Shown here one piece after another: positions 1-6,067 of a stretch of DNA of 8,669 nt. This DNA is from an uncultured Collinsella sp. (lineage in GTDB: Bacteria; Actinomycetota; Coriobacteriia; Coriobacteriales; Coriobacteriaceae), in NCBI GenBank assembly GCA_934643435.1, contig CAKUCJ010000043.1, positions 1 to 8,669 of the forward strand, in the 5' to 3' direction. Numbering within the stretch: the first letter of the stretch is position 1; every line of letters begins with the position of its first letter. Made by a program: the position numbers and the translations under genes. The notes under the pieces were generated by a model. That model saw only the letters and a program-made list of their open reading frames with translations. It was not told the origin of the DNA and did no database searches.

Positions 1-158
1 TTGACGATGAGCACGGCGCAGACACAGCCGCCGAGGGCAAAGCTGCCGTCGCAGGTCATATCGGGGATGTCGAGCAGGCGGAACGTGATAAACACGCCAA
101 GCACCATAATGCCCCAGAGGACGCCCTGCGAAACGGCGCCCTGCAATGCAATGAGCAT
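1..158 (-). CDS. ABC transporter permease, N-terminal fragment (COG4120/TrpY type)
   Basis: The first 52 codons of a membrane permease are visible; the gene continues past the left edge. The peptide begins MLIALQGAVSQGVLWG and runs into FRLLDIPDMTCDGSFALGG. The segment FR-x-LD-x-PD-x-T-x-DGSF-x-LG is the N-terminal signature of LivH-like permeases of the COG4120 family, which pair with COG2984 binding proteins (TrpX/TrpY-type uptake of aromatic amino acids or related substrates). One transmembrane helix, about residues 9-26, precedes the signature. The ATG at 158 is chosen because AGGAGG lies 8 bases upstream; an ATG at 165 is one base from AGGAGG and in another frame. The binding-protein gene lies upstream on the same strand, which fits this family's usual order. 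The signature usually has V where Cys is seen here (TCDGSF). Family assignment is firm, substrate unknown. Confidence 0.85.
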   Translation of the reverse strand, partial: MLIALQGAVSQGVLWGIMVLGVFITFRLLDIPDMTCDGSFALGGCVCAVLIV

Positions 159-260
159 GCTTCATACCTCCTAGGATAGGGTGGACACGTGATTCACCAT
201 AATAGCGGTAACGATGTATAAAAGAGTTGCGGACAGACGTTTTGTTTTACCTGAAACAAG
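159..260 (-). other. Leader of the permease gene, no coding sequence seen
   Basis: This stretch lies between the intergenic hairpin and the permease start. It is AT-richer than the genes. It holds the AGGAGG ribosome-binding site (about 169-174) and a possible -10-like TATTAT at 199-204 on the minus strand, but no convincing -35 box. I cannot decide whether the permease has its own promoter or depends on read-through from the binding-protein gene. Confidence 0.3.
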
Positions 261-294
261 CAGGGCGGACGCCGATCTTTGACGTCCGCCCCTG
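261..294 (-). terminator. GC-rich intergenic hairpin between binding protein and permease
   Basis: GGGCGGACG (263-271) pairs perfectly with CGTCCGCCC (283-291), and CAG/CTG extends the stem around a one-base bulge; the loop is 11 bases. On the minus strand the hairpin follows the binding-protein stop codon by about 70 bases. It is followed by CTTGTTTC, only a weak U-tract. It could be a partial terminator that lowers permease expression relative to the binding protein, or an mRNA-stabilising 3' hairpin. The structure is clear; the termination role is inferred. Confidence 0.5.
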
Positions 295-362
295 TGGCTC
301 AGATATTGGATAACACGGCTGTAGCGCGAGCACAGGCTCCAGACGCATCGCCGCGCACGGCG

Positions 363-1343
363 CTACTCGTCCAGAGCGGAAAGGTCGATACCCAGAGCCT
401 CGGCCATCTCGTCGTTCTTGACGACGACCAGGTCCTTGCTCGAGAGATGCTTGATCGCCATGTCCTCGGGCTTAGCCTCGCCCTTCAGGATCTTGACGGC
501 CATCTCGCCTGCGGCATAGCCCAGATCCTCGTAGTTGATGGAGAGGGTGAACAGGCCGCCGGCCATGCACATGCCCTCCTCGCCGGTCACGAAGGGAAGC
601 TTGTTCTCCTTGCAGATCTGGCCGACCTGCGAGGCGCCCGCGGCGATGGTGTTGTCGGTGGGGGAGTACAGCGCGTCGACCTTGCCCACGGCAGACTCGA
701 CGACGGACTGGATCTCGTTGGAGCTCGAGACGGTGAAGTCGGTGTACTCCAGGCCCAGCTTGTCGAGCTCCTTCTTGGCGGCCTTGATCTGGACGTCGGA
801 GTTGGACTCGGCGGTGCAGTAGAGCAGGCCGACCTTCTTAACGTCGGGCAGGACCCTCTGCATCATCTCGAGCTGCTCGGCGACCGGGGTGAGGTCGGAG
901 GCACCGGTGACGTTGGTGCCGGGCTTGTCGTTGTCCTGAACCAGGCCGGAGGCGGCGTAGTCGGTGATGGCACAGCCCACGATGGGGATATCGGCGGTGG
1001 CGCCGGCGGCAGCCTGCGCGGCGGGCGTAGCGATGGCATAGATCAGGTCGACGCCGTCGCCTACGAACTTGTCGGCAATGGACTTACACGTGGACTGGTC
1101 GTTCTGGGCGTTTTTCTGGTCGATCTTGACCTTGAGACCGCTCTCCTTGATGGCCTTGACAAAGCCGTCGTTGGCGGCGTCGAGCGCGGAGTGCTCGGTG
1201 AGCTGCAGAACGCCGATGGTGTAGTCGGAACCGGCGGCAGCGGAGCCGGAACCGGAGTTGCCGCCGCATCCGGCGAGCGGAGCGAGCGCGAGCAGGCCAG
1301 CGGAGACCAGAAGGCTCCTGCGGCTGATGGTGATGTCCTTCAT
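363..1343 (-). CDS. ABC transporter substrate-binding lipoprotein (COG2984, TrpX-like)
   Basis: A 326-residue extracellular solute-binding lipoprotein of the ABC_sub_bind family. The N-terminus MKDITISRRSLLVSAG has a twin-arginine-like SRRSLL motif, then a hydrophobic stretch and a lipobox LAGC with the lipidated Cys at residue 26. A Gly/Ser/Ala-rich linker follows, and the binding domain starts near residue 41 (YTIGVLQLTEHSALD). Family hallmarks include LYSPTDNT, the GEEGMCMAGG segment and a C-terminal LGYAAGEMAVKILKG. Known relatives bind tryptophan, tyrosine or other small solutes; nothing here fixes the ligand. The start at 1343 is preferred over an in-frame ATG at 1391 because GGGGG lies about 8 bases upstream and the signal peptide begins cleanly there. 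The permease fragment downstream supports an ABC import locus; the ATPase gene would lie outside the window. Confidence 0.92.
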   Translation of the reverse strand: MKDITISRRSLLVSAGLLALAPLAGCGGNSGSGSAAAGSDYTIGVLQLTEHSALDAANDGFVKAIKESGLKVKIDQKNAQNDQSTCKSIADKFVGDGVDLIYAIATPAAQAAAGATADIPIVGCAITDYAASGLVQDNDKPGTNVTGASDLTPVAEQLEMMQRVLPDVKKVGLLYCTAESNSDVQIKAAKKELDKLGLEYTDFTVSSSNEIQSVVESAVGKVDALYSPTDNTIAAGASQVGQICKENKLPFVTGEEGMCMAGGLFTLSINYEDLGYAAGEMAVKILKGEAKPEDMAIKHLSSKDLVVVKNDEMAEALGIDLSALDE

Positions 1344-1359
1344 ATCATTACCCCCAGTA

Positions 1360-1431
1360 TAAAAATGGCTGGAAACACTGCACTGGGACAAAGTGCAAGT
1401 GGGACTATAGTAGCGCTGATGTCCATTTTTA
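1360..1431. repeat. 9-bp perfect inverted repeat spanning the binding-protein promoter
   Basis: TAAAAATGG (1360-1368) and CCATTTTTA (1423-1431) are exact reverse complements. One arm overlaps the candidate -35 box and the other lies just upstream of the ribosome-binding site. It could be a pair of sites for a repressor acting by looping, or chance in an AT-rich stretch. No protein can be assigned from sequence alone. Confidence 0.4.
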
Positions 1432-1434
1432 CAA
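1407..1434 (-). promoter_or_regulatory. Candidate sigma-A-type promoter for the binding-protein gene
   Basis: On the minus strand TTGTAA (1429-1434) and TACTAT (1407-1412) are separated by 16 bases, with four of six consensus matches in each box. Transcription would start near 1400, giving a leader of about 57 bases before the start codon at 1343. A small inverted repeat, TGCACT/AGTGCA (1379-1384 and 1392-1397), falls inside that leader. Confidence 0.45.
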
Positions 1435-1503
1435 CAGCCTGGCGGGTTTTTTAATACAGAACCGGATGGGCGGTACGGGTAGTCGAATGGACGGCGGAGG
1501 GTC

Positions 1504-2289
1504 TTATGCGGCGGAGGAGGCGTCGTCCTCGTCCAGGGCGGCGAAGAGCTTCTTGCCGTCGAGGAGACGTGTGGTGACGTTTCTCATGCGGCCGATCTCA
1601 ACGGTGCGCAGCGTGTCGTCGGCGCCTCGCGCGTCATAGACCGTTCCCAGCAAATACGAGATGCCGTCTCGTTGCTTGATGGCAAAGGGCCGGAGTGTCA
1701 TCCGTGCCACTTCGACCTCTCCGCGTGCCGTGACACTCGAAATATCAAAACTCACCGTGGTTCCGTGGTCGATGGCCTGCTCGATGAGCTCGCAGGCATC
1801 GATGCGCTTGACGGGCGTGCGTGTGGCCTTGGTGGATTTGCCGCCTGCGCTTGGAGCAGGCTCGGGTGCATCGAGGTAGCCGCGAACGTCGGCACTCGCC
1901 ATGGCGACCAGGTGCTGCGCCATGCTTTTTCGAATGGCGATGGGCGTAGAGCGGTTGCGCATGACCATGCCGTGGAGTCGGATGATCTCTTCGTCGGTGA
2001 GCGGACGGGTCAAGAGCCGATACCCCACGCCGCGCTTGTACTCAATTTCGTATCCGGCATGGCGAAGTGCGGAGATGGCGGTGTAGATGCTGCGCCGCGC
2101 CGCCGAGATGGGCATGCGGGCGGGGTCGTCGGGATGGGCGAGGCGCCGGATCAACTCATCGGAAAGCATGGCCTTGTCCTCACCGGTGTTTTCGCTTAAT
2201 AGTTGCAGGATGCGAACGGCGCGATAGGCTGCCATCGAGGCGGCGCCCCTCGTCGTGGTCTCGTAAGTTTCAACAGCGGTTTCGGTCAT
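1504..2289 (-). CDS. WYL-domain transcriptional regulator
   Basis: A 261-residue regulator with an N-terminal winged-helix DNA-binding region (about residues 20-95; SAARRSIYTAISALRHAGYEI looks like the recognition helix region, followed by the wing KRGVGYRLL) and a C-terminal WYL sensor domain (about 165-243). In the sensor domain LRPFAIKQRDGISYLLG matches the usual LRP-x-x-L-x-x-R-x-G-x-WYL-x-G pattern, with SYL in place of WYL. A low-complexity Pro/Ala/Ser/Thr linker (about 140-160) joins the two. WYL regulators sense nucleic acids or small ligands and often control nearby genes. The ATG at 2289 has AAAGGA about 10 bases upstream; a GTG at 2298 is in frame and possible but sits almost on that site. 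The neighbours on both sides appear to be separate units, so the target is unclear. Confidence 0.85.
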   Translation of the reverse strand: MTETAVETYETTTRGAASMAAYRAVRILQLLSENTGEDKAMLSDELIRRLAHPDDPARMPISAARRSIYTAISALRHAGYEIEYKRGVGYRLLTRPLTDEEIIRLHGMVMRNRSTPIAIRKSMAQHLVAMASADVRGYLDAPEPAPSAGGKSTKATRTPVKRIDACELIEQAIDHGTTVSFDISSVTARGEVEVARMTLRPFAIKQRDGISYLLGTVYDARGADDTLRTVEIGRMRNVTTRLLDGKKLFAALDEDDASSAA

Positions 2290-2406
2290 GGCGCCCACGT
2301 CCTTTCCGTTTTGGGTGGCGACGGTATGGAGCCTAGGACGCGGGGCTTTCCCGGGGGTGCAGGACGCCCTGGGCGGTCGGTAGCCGTCGGCAAGCGGCGG
2401 GTCGAG

Positions 2407-2469
2407 TTTTCAACAGCTCTGCCCAACTGACCAAAAACTTGCCAAAAGCTTGACGGATGCTGTTGAAAA
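2407..2469. repeat. Inverted repeat flanking a tandem 11-bp direct repeat
   Basis: TTTTCAACAGC (2407-2417) and GCTGTTGAAAA (2459-2469) are exact reverse complements 41 bases apart. Between them are two adjacent 11-base copies, CCAAAAACTTG (2431-2441) and CCAAAAGCTTG (2442-2452), differing at one base. The right-hand inverted arm overlaps the U-tract of the asnS terminator. This lies 118 bases or more upstream of the WYL regulator start, so it could be a control region for that gene or a short repeat element. The rest of the 2290-2538 gap holds no gene I can support, and I did not find a convincing -10/-35 pair for the regulator. Confidence 0.55.
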
Positions 2470-2498
2470 AAGCGCCCCTCGGCTTGCCGAGAGGCGCT
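2466..2498 (-). terminator. Intrinsic terminator of asnS
   Basis: A 13-bp stem with one mismatch is formed by AGCGCCCCTCGGC (2471-2483) and GCCGAGAGGCGCT (2486-2498). On the minus strand it is followed by six T residues (2466-2471). It begins about 40 bases after the asnS stop codon, so it should end the asnS transcript and separate it from the WYL regulator. Confidence 0.9.
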
Positions 2499-2538
2499 GG
2501 CGTGATGCGCTGGAACGCGTTTGGTGGCGCTGTGGCGA

Positions 2539-3942
2539 TTAGAAGTCGGCGTTGCCCACGGTGCGCGGGTGCGGCAGGACGTCGCGGATGTTGCCCACGC
2601 CGGTCAGATACATGACCAAGCGCTCGAAGCCCAGACCGTAGCCGGCGTGCTTGCAGGAACCGTAGCGGCGCAGGTCAAGGTAGTACTTGTACTGCTCGGG
2701 ATTCATGCCCAGGTCCTTGATGCGGGCCTCGAGCAGATCCAGGCGCTCCTCGCGCTGGGAGCCGCCGATAATCTCGCCGATACCGGGAACCAGGCAGTCG
2801 GCGGCGGCGACGGTCTTGCCGTCGTCGTTCAGGCGCATGTAGAACGCCTTGATCTCGGCCGGGTAGTCGGTCACGAAGGTCGGGCGCTTAAAGTGCTCCT
2901 CGGTCAGGAAGCGCTCGTGCTCGGTCTGCAGGTCGATGCCCCAGCTGACGGGGTAATCAAACTGGTGGCCAGCAGCGACTGCCTGCTCCAGGATCTCGAC
3001 GGCCTCGGTGTAGGTGACGCGGGCAAAGTCGGAGTTTGCCACGTGGTCCAGGCGCTCGATCAGGCCCTTGTCCACAAACTTGTTGAGCATGTTGAGCTCG
3101 TCGGGGCAGGTGGCCATAACGTCCTTAAGGACGTACTTGAGCATGGCCTCGGCGTTATCCATGTAGTCGTTAAGGTCGGCAAAGGCCATCTCGGGCTCGA
3201 TCATCCAAAACTCGGCGGCGTGGCGCGTGGTGTTGGAGTTTTCGGCGCGGAAGGTGGGGCCAAAGGTGTACACGTCGCCAAAGGCCATGGCGAAGTTCTC
3301 GGCGTTGAGCTGGCCGGATACGGTAAGGCTCGCGTGCTTGCCAAAGAAGTCCTGGCTCCAGTCGACCTCGCCGGACTCGGTGAGGGGCGGATTTTTGGGG
3401 TCGAGCGTGGTTACGCGGAACATTTCGCCGGCGCCCTCGCAGTCACTCGTGGTGATGATGGGGGTGTTGACGTAGACAAAGCCCTGCTCCTGGAAGAAGC
3501 GGTGGATGGCGGCAGCCGCGACGGAGCGGATGCGGAATACAGCGCGGAACAGATTGGTGCGCGGGCGCAGGTGCTGCTGGGTGCGCAGGAACTCGACGGT
3601 GGCGCGCTTCTTCTGCAGCGGGTAGTCCGGAGCGCTCGTGCCCTCGACCACGATGGAGGCGGCAGTGAGTTCGAAGGGCTGGGGAGCATCGGGGGTCAGT
3701 TTGACGGTGCCGGTGCAGATGAGGGCAGCCGAGACGTTTTGGTGAGCGATCTCGTCGTAGTTGTCGAGCGCCTCGCGGTTCATGACGACCTGCAGGTCGC
3801 GGAAGCAGCTGCCGTCGTTGAGCGTAACGAAGCCAAAGTTTTTCATGTCGCGGACGGACTTGACCCAGCCGGCAACGGTGACGGTCTGGCCACCGAGCGA
3901 CTCGGCATCGGCATAGAGCTGCGCGATTTTGGTGCGGTTCAC
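2539..3942 (-). CDS. asnS: Asparaginyl-tRNA synthetase
   Basis: AsnRS charges tRNA-Asn with asparagine in the cytoplasm using ATP. The 467-residue product matches the usual length (E. coli has 466). It has an N-terminal OB-fold anticodon-binding domain (about 21-101, [19 protein letters not shown]) followed by a class IIb catalytic core. Motif 2 is [20 protein letters not shown] (231-250) and motif 3 is GLGFER (436-441), with the AsnRS-type ending [11 protein letters not shown]. The start is taken as the GTG at 3942, because GGGAGGA (3946-3952) lies just upstream; the in-frame ATG at 3954 has no Shine-Dalgarno sequence before it and would overlap this one. It is a stand-alone unit with its own leader and terminator. 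Having AsnRS suggests direct asparaginylation, though this does not exclude the transamidation route. Confidence 0.97.
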   Translation of the reverse strand: MNRTKIAQLYADAESLGGQTVTVAGWVKSVRDMKNFGFVTLNDGSCFRDLQVVMNREALDNYDEIAHQNVSAALICTGTVKLTPDAPQPFELTAASIVVEGTSAPDYPLQKKRATVEFLRTQQHLRPRTNLFRAVFRIRSVAAAAIHRFFQEQGFVYVNTPIITTSDCEGAGEMFRVTTLDPKNPPLTESGEVDWSQDFFGKHASLTVSGQLNAENFAMAFGDVYTFGPTFRAENSNTTRHAAEFWMIEPEMAFADLNDYMDNAEAMLKYVLKDVMATCPDELNMLNKFVDKGLIERLDHVANSDFARVTYTEAVEILEQAVAAGHQFDYPVSWGIDLQTEHERFLTEEHFKRPTFVTDYPAEIKAFYMRLNDDGKTVAAADCLVPGIGEIIGGSQREERLDLLEARIKDLGMNPEQYKYYLDLRRYGSCKHAGYGLGFERLVMYLTGVGNIRDVLPHPRTVGNADF

Positions 3943-3988
3943 GTATCCTCCCATGATGGTTGAATGACAGTTATCCATACGGTTCGAT

Positions 3989-3997
3989 ATTCTAGCA
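3989..3997 (-). promoter_or_regulatory. Candidate extended -10 promoter of asnS
   Basis: The minus strand reads TGCTAGAAT, an extended -10 element (TGN plus five of six matches to TATAAT), about 47 bases upstream of the GTG start. No good -35 box lies at the usual distance, which is tolerated for extended -10 promoters. An inverted repeat AGCTC/GAGCT lies directly upstream. No T-box leader features are recognisable in this 180-base gap. Confidence 0.45.
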
Positions 3998-4046
3998 GCT
4001 CGTCTCATTTGAGCTATACAGATAAGGCATTGGCGGGACGGTTTTC

Positions 4047-4084
4047 AAACGAAAAGCGCCCACGCCAGATGGGCGTGGGCGCTT
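4047..4084 (-). terminator. Intrinsic terminator of crr
   Basis: A perfect 13-bp stem, AAGCGCCCACGCC (4054-4066) with GGCGTGGGCGCTT (4072-4084) and a 5-base loop, is followed on the minus strand by TTTTCGTTT. It begins about 38 bases after the crr stop codon. Confidence 0.9.
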
Positions 4085-4122
4085 GGGTACCTTGTTTGTT
4101 GGCTGCGCGGCGCAGGGCTCGG

Positions 4123-4686
4123 CTACTTGGTCTTAGCCACCAGCAGCGGGTCGCCGAGCTTGACGAGCGGGTTGCCGCCGATAAGCGTGCCAGACTCGCC
4201 CACGTGGTCGATGCTCTTGAGGCGATCGAGCTCGGAGATGATGACGGTCACGATGTCCTCGTGGCCAGCGGCCTTGATGGCGTCGCGGTCGAAGCTGATG
4301 AGCGGCTGACCGGCCTTGACCGTGTCACCCATCTCGACAAAGCGGGCAAAGCCCTTGCCGTTCATCTGCACGGTGCCCAGGCCAACGTGGATAAATACGC
4401 GTAGACCGTCCTCGGTGATCATGCCGATGGAGTGGTTGGTGACGGTGGTGGCGCCGATGCGACCGTTGGCGGGGGCGTAAATGGTGTCGGTAATGGGCTC
4501 GATGCCGTAGCCCTGGCCGAGCATGCCCGAGGCGATGGTCTCGTCGGGAACCTCATCCAGATTGACGAGCACGCCGTTGACGGGAGCGTAGATGACGCCG
4601 TCGCGGGTGGCGAAGCTTGCTGCGGGCGGAACGGACTCCTCGCCCGTCGAGGTGAACGTGGACTTGAGCGAATCGAGCAGACCCAT
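4123..4686 (-). CDS. crr: PTS glucose-type EIIA component
   Basis: A 187-residue cytoplasmic IIA-Glc family protein, close to the about 168 residues typical of stand-alone EIIA. It accepts phosphate from HPr and passes it to a sugar-specific IIB domain. The domain starts with IYAPVNGVLVNLDEVPDETI (about 32-51). The phosphate-relay histidines are visible: His85 in NHSIGM and the active-site His100 in FIHVGLGTVQMNGKGF. The family usually has DTVEL where GTVQM is seen here. The C-terminal half (GDTVKAGQPLISFD, then IVTVII) is also typical. The start is the ATG at 4686, with GGAGG 5 bases upstream, rather than the longer in-frame start at 4764. No IIB/IIC gene is adjacent, so it probably serves PTS permeases encoded elsewhere. 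It is transcribed divergently from the hydrolase gene. Confidence 0.94.
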   Translation of the reverse strand: MGLLDSLKSTFTSTGEESVPPAASFATRDGVIYAPVNGVLVNLDEVPDETIASGMLGQGYGIEPITDTIYAPANGRIGATTVTNHSIGMITEDGLRVFIHVGLGTVQMNGKGFARFVEMGDTVKAGQPLISFDRDAIKAAGHEDIVTVIISELDRLKSIDHVGESGTLIGGNPLVKLGDPLLVAKTK

Positions 4687-4732
4687 AGATGCCTCCAACG
4701 TATCAAGTGCGCATATCGCGCGCGTGTAGTTT

Positions 4733-4762
4733 GCCGGAAACGTTTCGTACGTGTTTCCCGGC
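4733..4762. promoter_or_regulatory. Palindromic candidate operator upstream of crr
   Basis: GAAACGTTTC (4737-4746) is a perfect 10-bp palindrome with a central CG, the pattern of LacI/GalR-family operators. It sits in a wider imperfect inverted repeat, GCCGGAAAC (4733-4741) with GTTTCCCGGC (4753-4762). It lies about 50 bases upstream of the crr start. A -10-like TAGAAT occurs further upstream on the minus strand (4778-4783) without a clear -35 box, so the palindrome would lie downstream of that start site. The operator role is inferred. Confidence 0.35.
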
Positions 4763-4931
4763 ACGGTCAGCGCCTCTATTCTACGCTGCTCAACGATAGC
4801 TCTGAGCTGCGATTTTGTGATATATCAGTTGAAGGGCAACTTATTGCGGGGGTGTTTCTGCGCCGCGGGCTCAAGTGGGGTACGCTTGAGGGCGATAAAA
4901 AGTGCGCATGTTTTGCGCGAAGGGAGCACCA

Positions 4932-5834
4932 ATGATTGTCGAGAACCATGCACTGTGGGGCGAGGAACCGACCGAGGAATATCCGGCGACATTTACGTTT
5001 TTGGGTGCCGAGCCGCTGCCCGATAAGCCCAATGGTCGCCGCCCGGCCGTGATCATCTGCGGCGGAGGCGCGTTTACGCATATCGCGCCGCATGAGCAAG
5101 ATCCCGTGGCGTTTGCGTTTTTGGACCACGGCTACCAGGCCTTTGTACTTAATTATGTGACGAGCGCCACGGGTGATGTGAGCTTTCCGCACCCTCAGGC
5201 AGACCTCGCCAAGATGGTCGCCACGGTGCGTGCCAACGCCGACGAATGGCATGTCGATCCCAAGCGCGTGTGCGTCGTGGGCTTCTCGGCAGGCGGCATG
5301 ATCTGCGCCTCGCTGGCAACGCAGTGGAAGACCGGTCCCTTTGCGGGCCTTGCCGGGGCTCGTCCGGAGGATATTCGTCCCGACGCCGTGGTGTTGGGCT
5401 ATCCGTTGCTCGACCTTGCCTATGTGCGCGATATGCAGACGCGCGACCCGCGTATCGACCTGCGCGTGCCCAAGACCGGCGGCAAGACGGGGCGCGATCT
5501 GCTCAACGACTATCTGTCGATGGTGACGGGCGGCGAGGCGACCGATGAGCACCTGACCGACATTTGCCCCACCACGCACGTTTCACGCCAGATGCCCCCG
5601 ACCTTTGTTTGGGGCGTTTCCGATGACAAGACGGCGCCGATCGCGCAGGTCTACCCGTTTGCGCAGCGCATGGCCGAGGAAGGCGTCGCATGCGAGATGC
5701 ATGTCTTTGACCAGGGCGGCCACGGCCTTTCGCTCGGCAACGCCAACACCGCGGTCGACAACGAGGACAAGCGGGTTTCCGTACGCCCCTGGATCCGCCT
5801 AGCCTTCCGTTTCCTAGGCCGTCACGGCTTCTAA
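4932..5834 (+). CDS. Alpha/beta hydrolase, esterase/BD-FAE-like
   Basis: A 300-residue cytoplasmic serine hydrolase of the COG0657 esterase group; no signal peptide is seen. The oxyanion-hole segment is IICGGGAFTHIAPHEQDPVA (about 41-60). The nucleophile elbow is GFSAGG, with Ser119. The acid is in GVSDDKTAP (Asp231 or Asp232), and the catalytic His264 is in GGHGLSLG. Relatives remove acetyl or other acyl groups from sugars and small esters, so a carbohydrate deacetylase role is plausible but unproven. The start at 4932 is chosen because GGGAG lies 5 bases upstream; an in-frame ATG at 4902 would add ten residues outside the conserved domain. It is divergent from crr across a 245-base gap that also holds an inverted repeat CTCAAG/CTTGAG (4870-4875 and 4885-4890). 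The gene appears to be monocistronic. Confidence 0.88.
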   Translation: MIVENHALWGEEPTEEYPATFTFLGAEPLPDKPNGRRPAVIICGGGAFTHIAPHEQDPVAFAFLDHGYQAFVLNYVTSATGDVSFPHPQADLAKMVATVRANADEWHVDPKRVCVVGFSAGGMICASLATQWKTGPFAGLAGARPEDIRPDAVVLGYPLLDLAYVRDMQTRDPRIDLRVPKTGGKTGRDLLNDYLSMVTGGEATDEHLTDICPTTHVSRQMPPTFVWGVSDDKTAPIAQVYPFAQRMAEEGVACEMHVFDQGGHGLSLGNANTAVDNEDKRVSVRPWIRLAFRFLGRHGF

Positions 5835-5845
5835 GTCGCGCAGTG

Positions 5846-5911
5846 CGAGGGTGGATAATCTCCCGTTTTTGGTCTGCTTTTCGGCCAAAAATGGGAGATT
5901 TTCCACCCTCG
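5846..5911. repeat. Near-perfect 27-bp inverted repeat
   Basis: The left arm (5846-5872) and right arm (5885-5911) are reverse complements over 27 bases with two mismatches, around a 12-base loop (5873-5884). Each arm contains GAGGGTGGA, ATCTCCC and TTTTTGG in sense or complement form. It starts 12 bases after the hydrolase stop. There is no T-run after either outer end, so it is not a standard intrinsic terminator, although it may stop or stabilise transcripts. A degenerate copy of the right arm's outer end (5926-5944) follows. Its length and near-perfect symmetry suggest a miniature mobile or dispersed palindromic element. Confidence 0.8.
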
Positions 5912-5944
5912 TCAGTCAAGCGTCCGAAAATCCACTCTCGTGAT

Positions 5945-6013
5945 GGTGCAAGGGGACACTTGGCACTTGGGGACGTTCCTTTTGTGCCGGCAGTTGGGGA
6001 CGGTCCTTGCACC
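5945..6013. repeat. Nested GGGGAC-rich palindromic element (REP/MITE-like)
   Basis: The outer arms GGTGCAAGG (5945-5953) and CCTTGCACC (6005-6013) are exact complements. Inside is a second hairpin, GGCAC (5962-5966) with GTGCC (5984-5988), topped by GGA (5971-5973) and TCC (5977-5979). GGGGAC occurs three times (5952-5957, 5969-5974 and 5996-6001). Repeats of this style are dispersed in some bacterial genomes, including REP elements mobilised by RAYT transposases. No transposase is seen here. Confidence 0.6.
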
Positions 6014-6023
6014 GATCTGTTGA

Positions 6024-6053
6024 TTGAACGTCGCTGTGTGTTCGCGCTATCAT
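6024..6053 (+). promoter_or_regulatory. Candidate feoAB promoter
   Basis: TTGAAC (6024-6029; four of six matches) and TATCAT (6048-6053; five of six) are separated by 18 bases. Transcription would start near 6060, just before the tandem operator-like repeats and about 80 bases before the GTG start of feoAB. Confidence 0.5.
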
Positions 6054-6067
6054 GCATGGTTACAATT

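Noticed and set aside
279..1454. Long plus-strand open frame opposite the binding-protein gene
   Set aside because: It is antisense to a well-supported gene. The translation is a low-complexity Gly/Val/Asp/Leu-rich series with no family motif, as expected from GC-rich codon bias.
2521..3963. Long plus-strand open frame opposite asnS
   Set aside because: It is antisense to clear AsnRS motifs, has Val/Gly/Leu/Ala-rich composition and no recognisable domain.
3943..4046. T-box riboswitch upstream of asnS
   Set aside because: No AGGGTGG-type T-box sequence or leader terminator is present, and the leader from the candidate promoter is too short.
4776..5579. Minus-strand open frame opposite the hydrolase
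   Set aside because: The plus-strand hydrolase has a full catalytic triad and a good ribosome-binding site, while this frame has none and runs into the crr upstream region.
5846..5911. Standard intrinsic terminator for the hydrolase
   Set aside because: There is no T-run after the stem in either direction and the stem is unusually long, so it is listed as a repeat, although a termination effect is possible.
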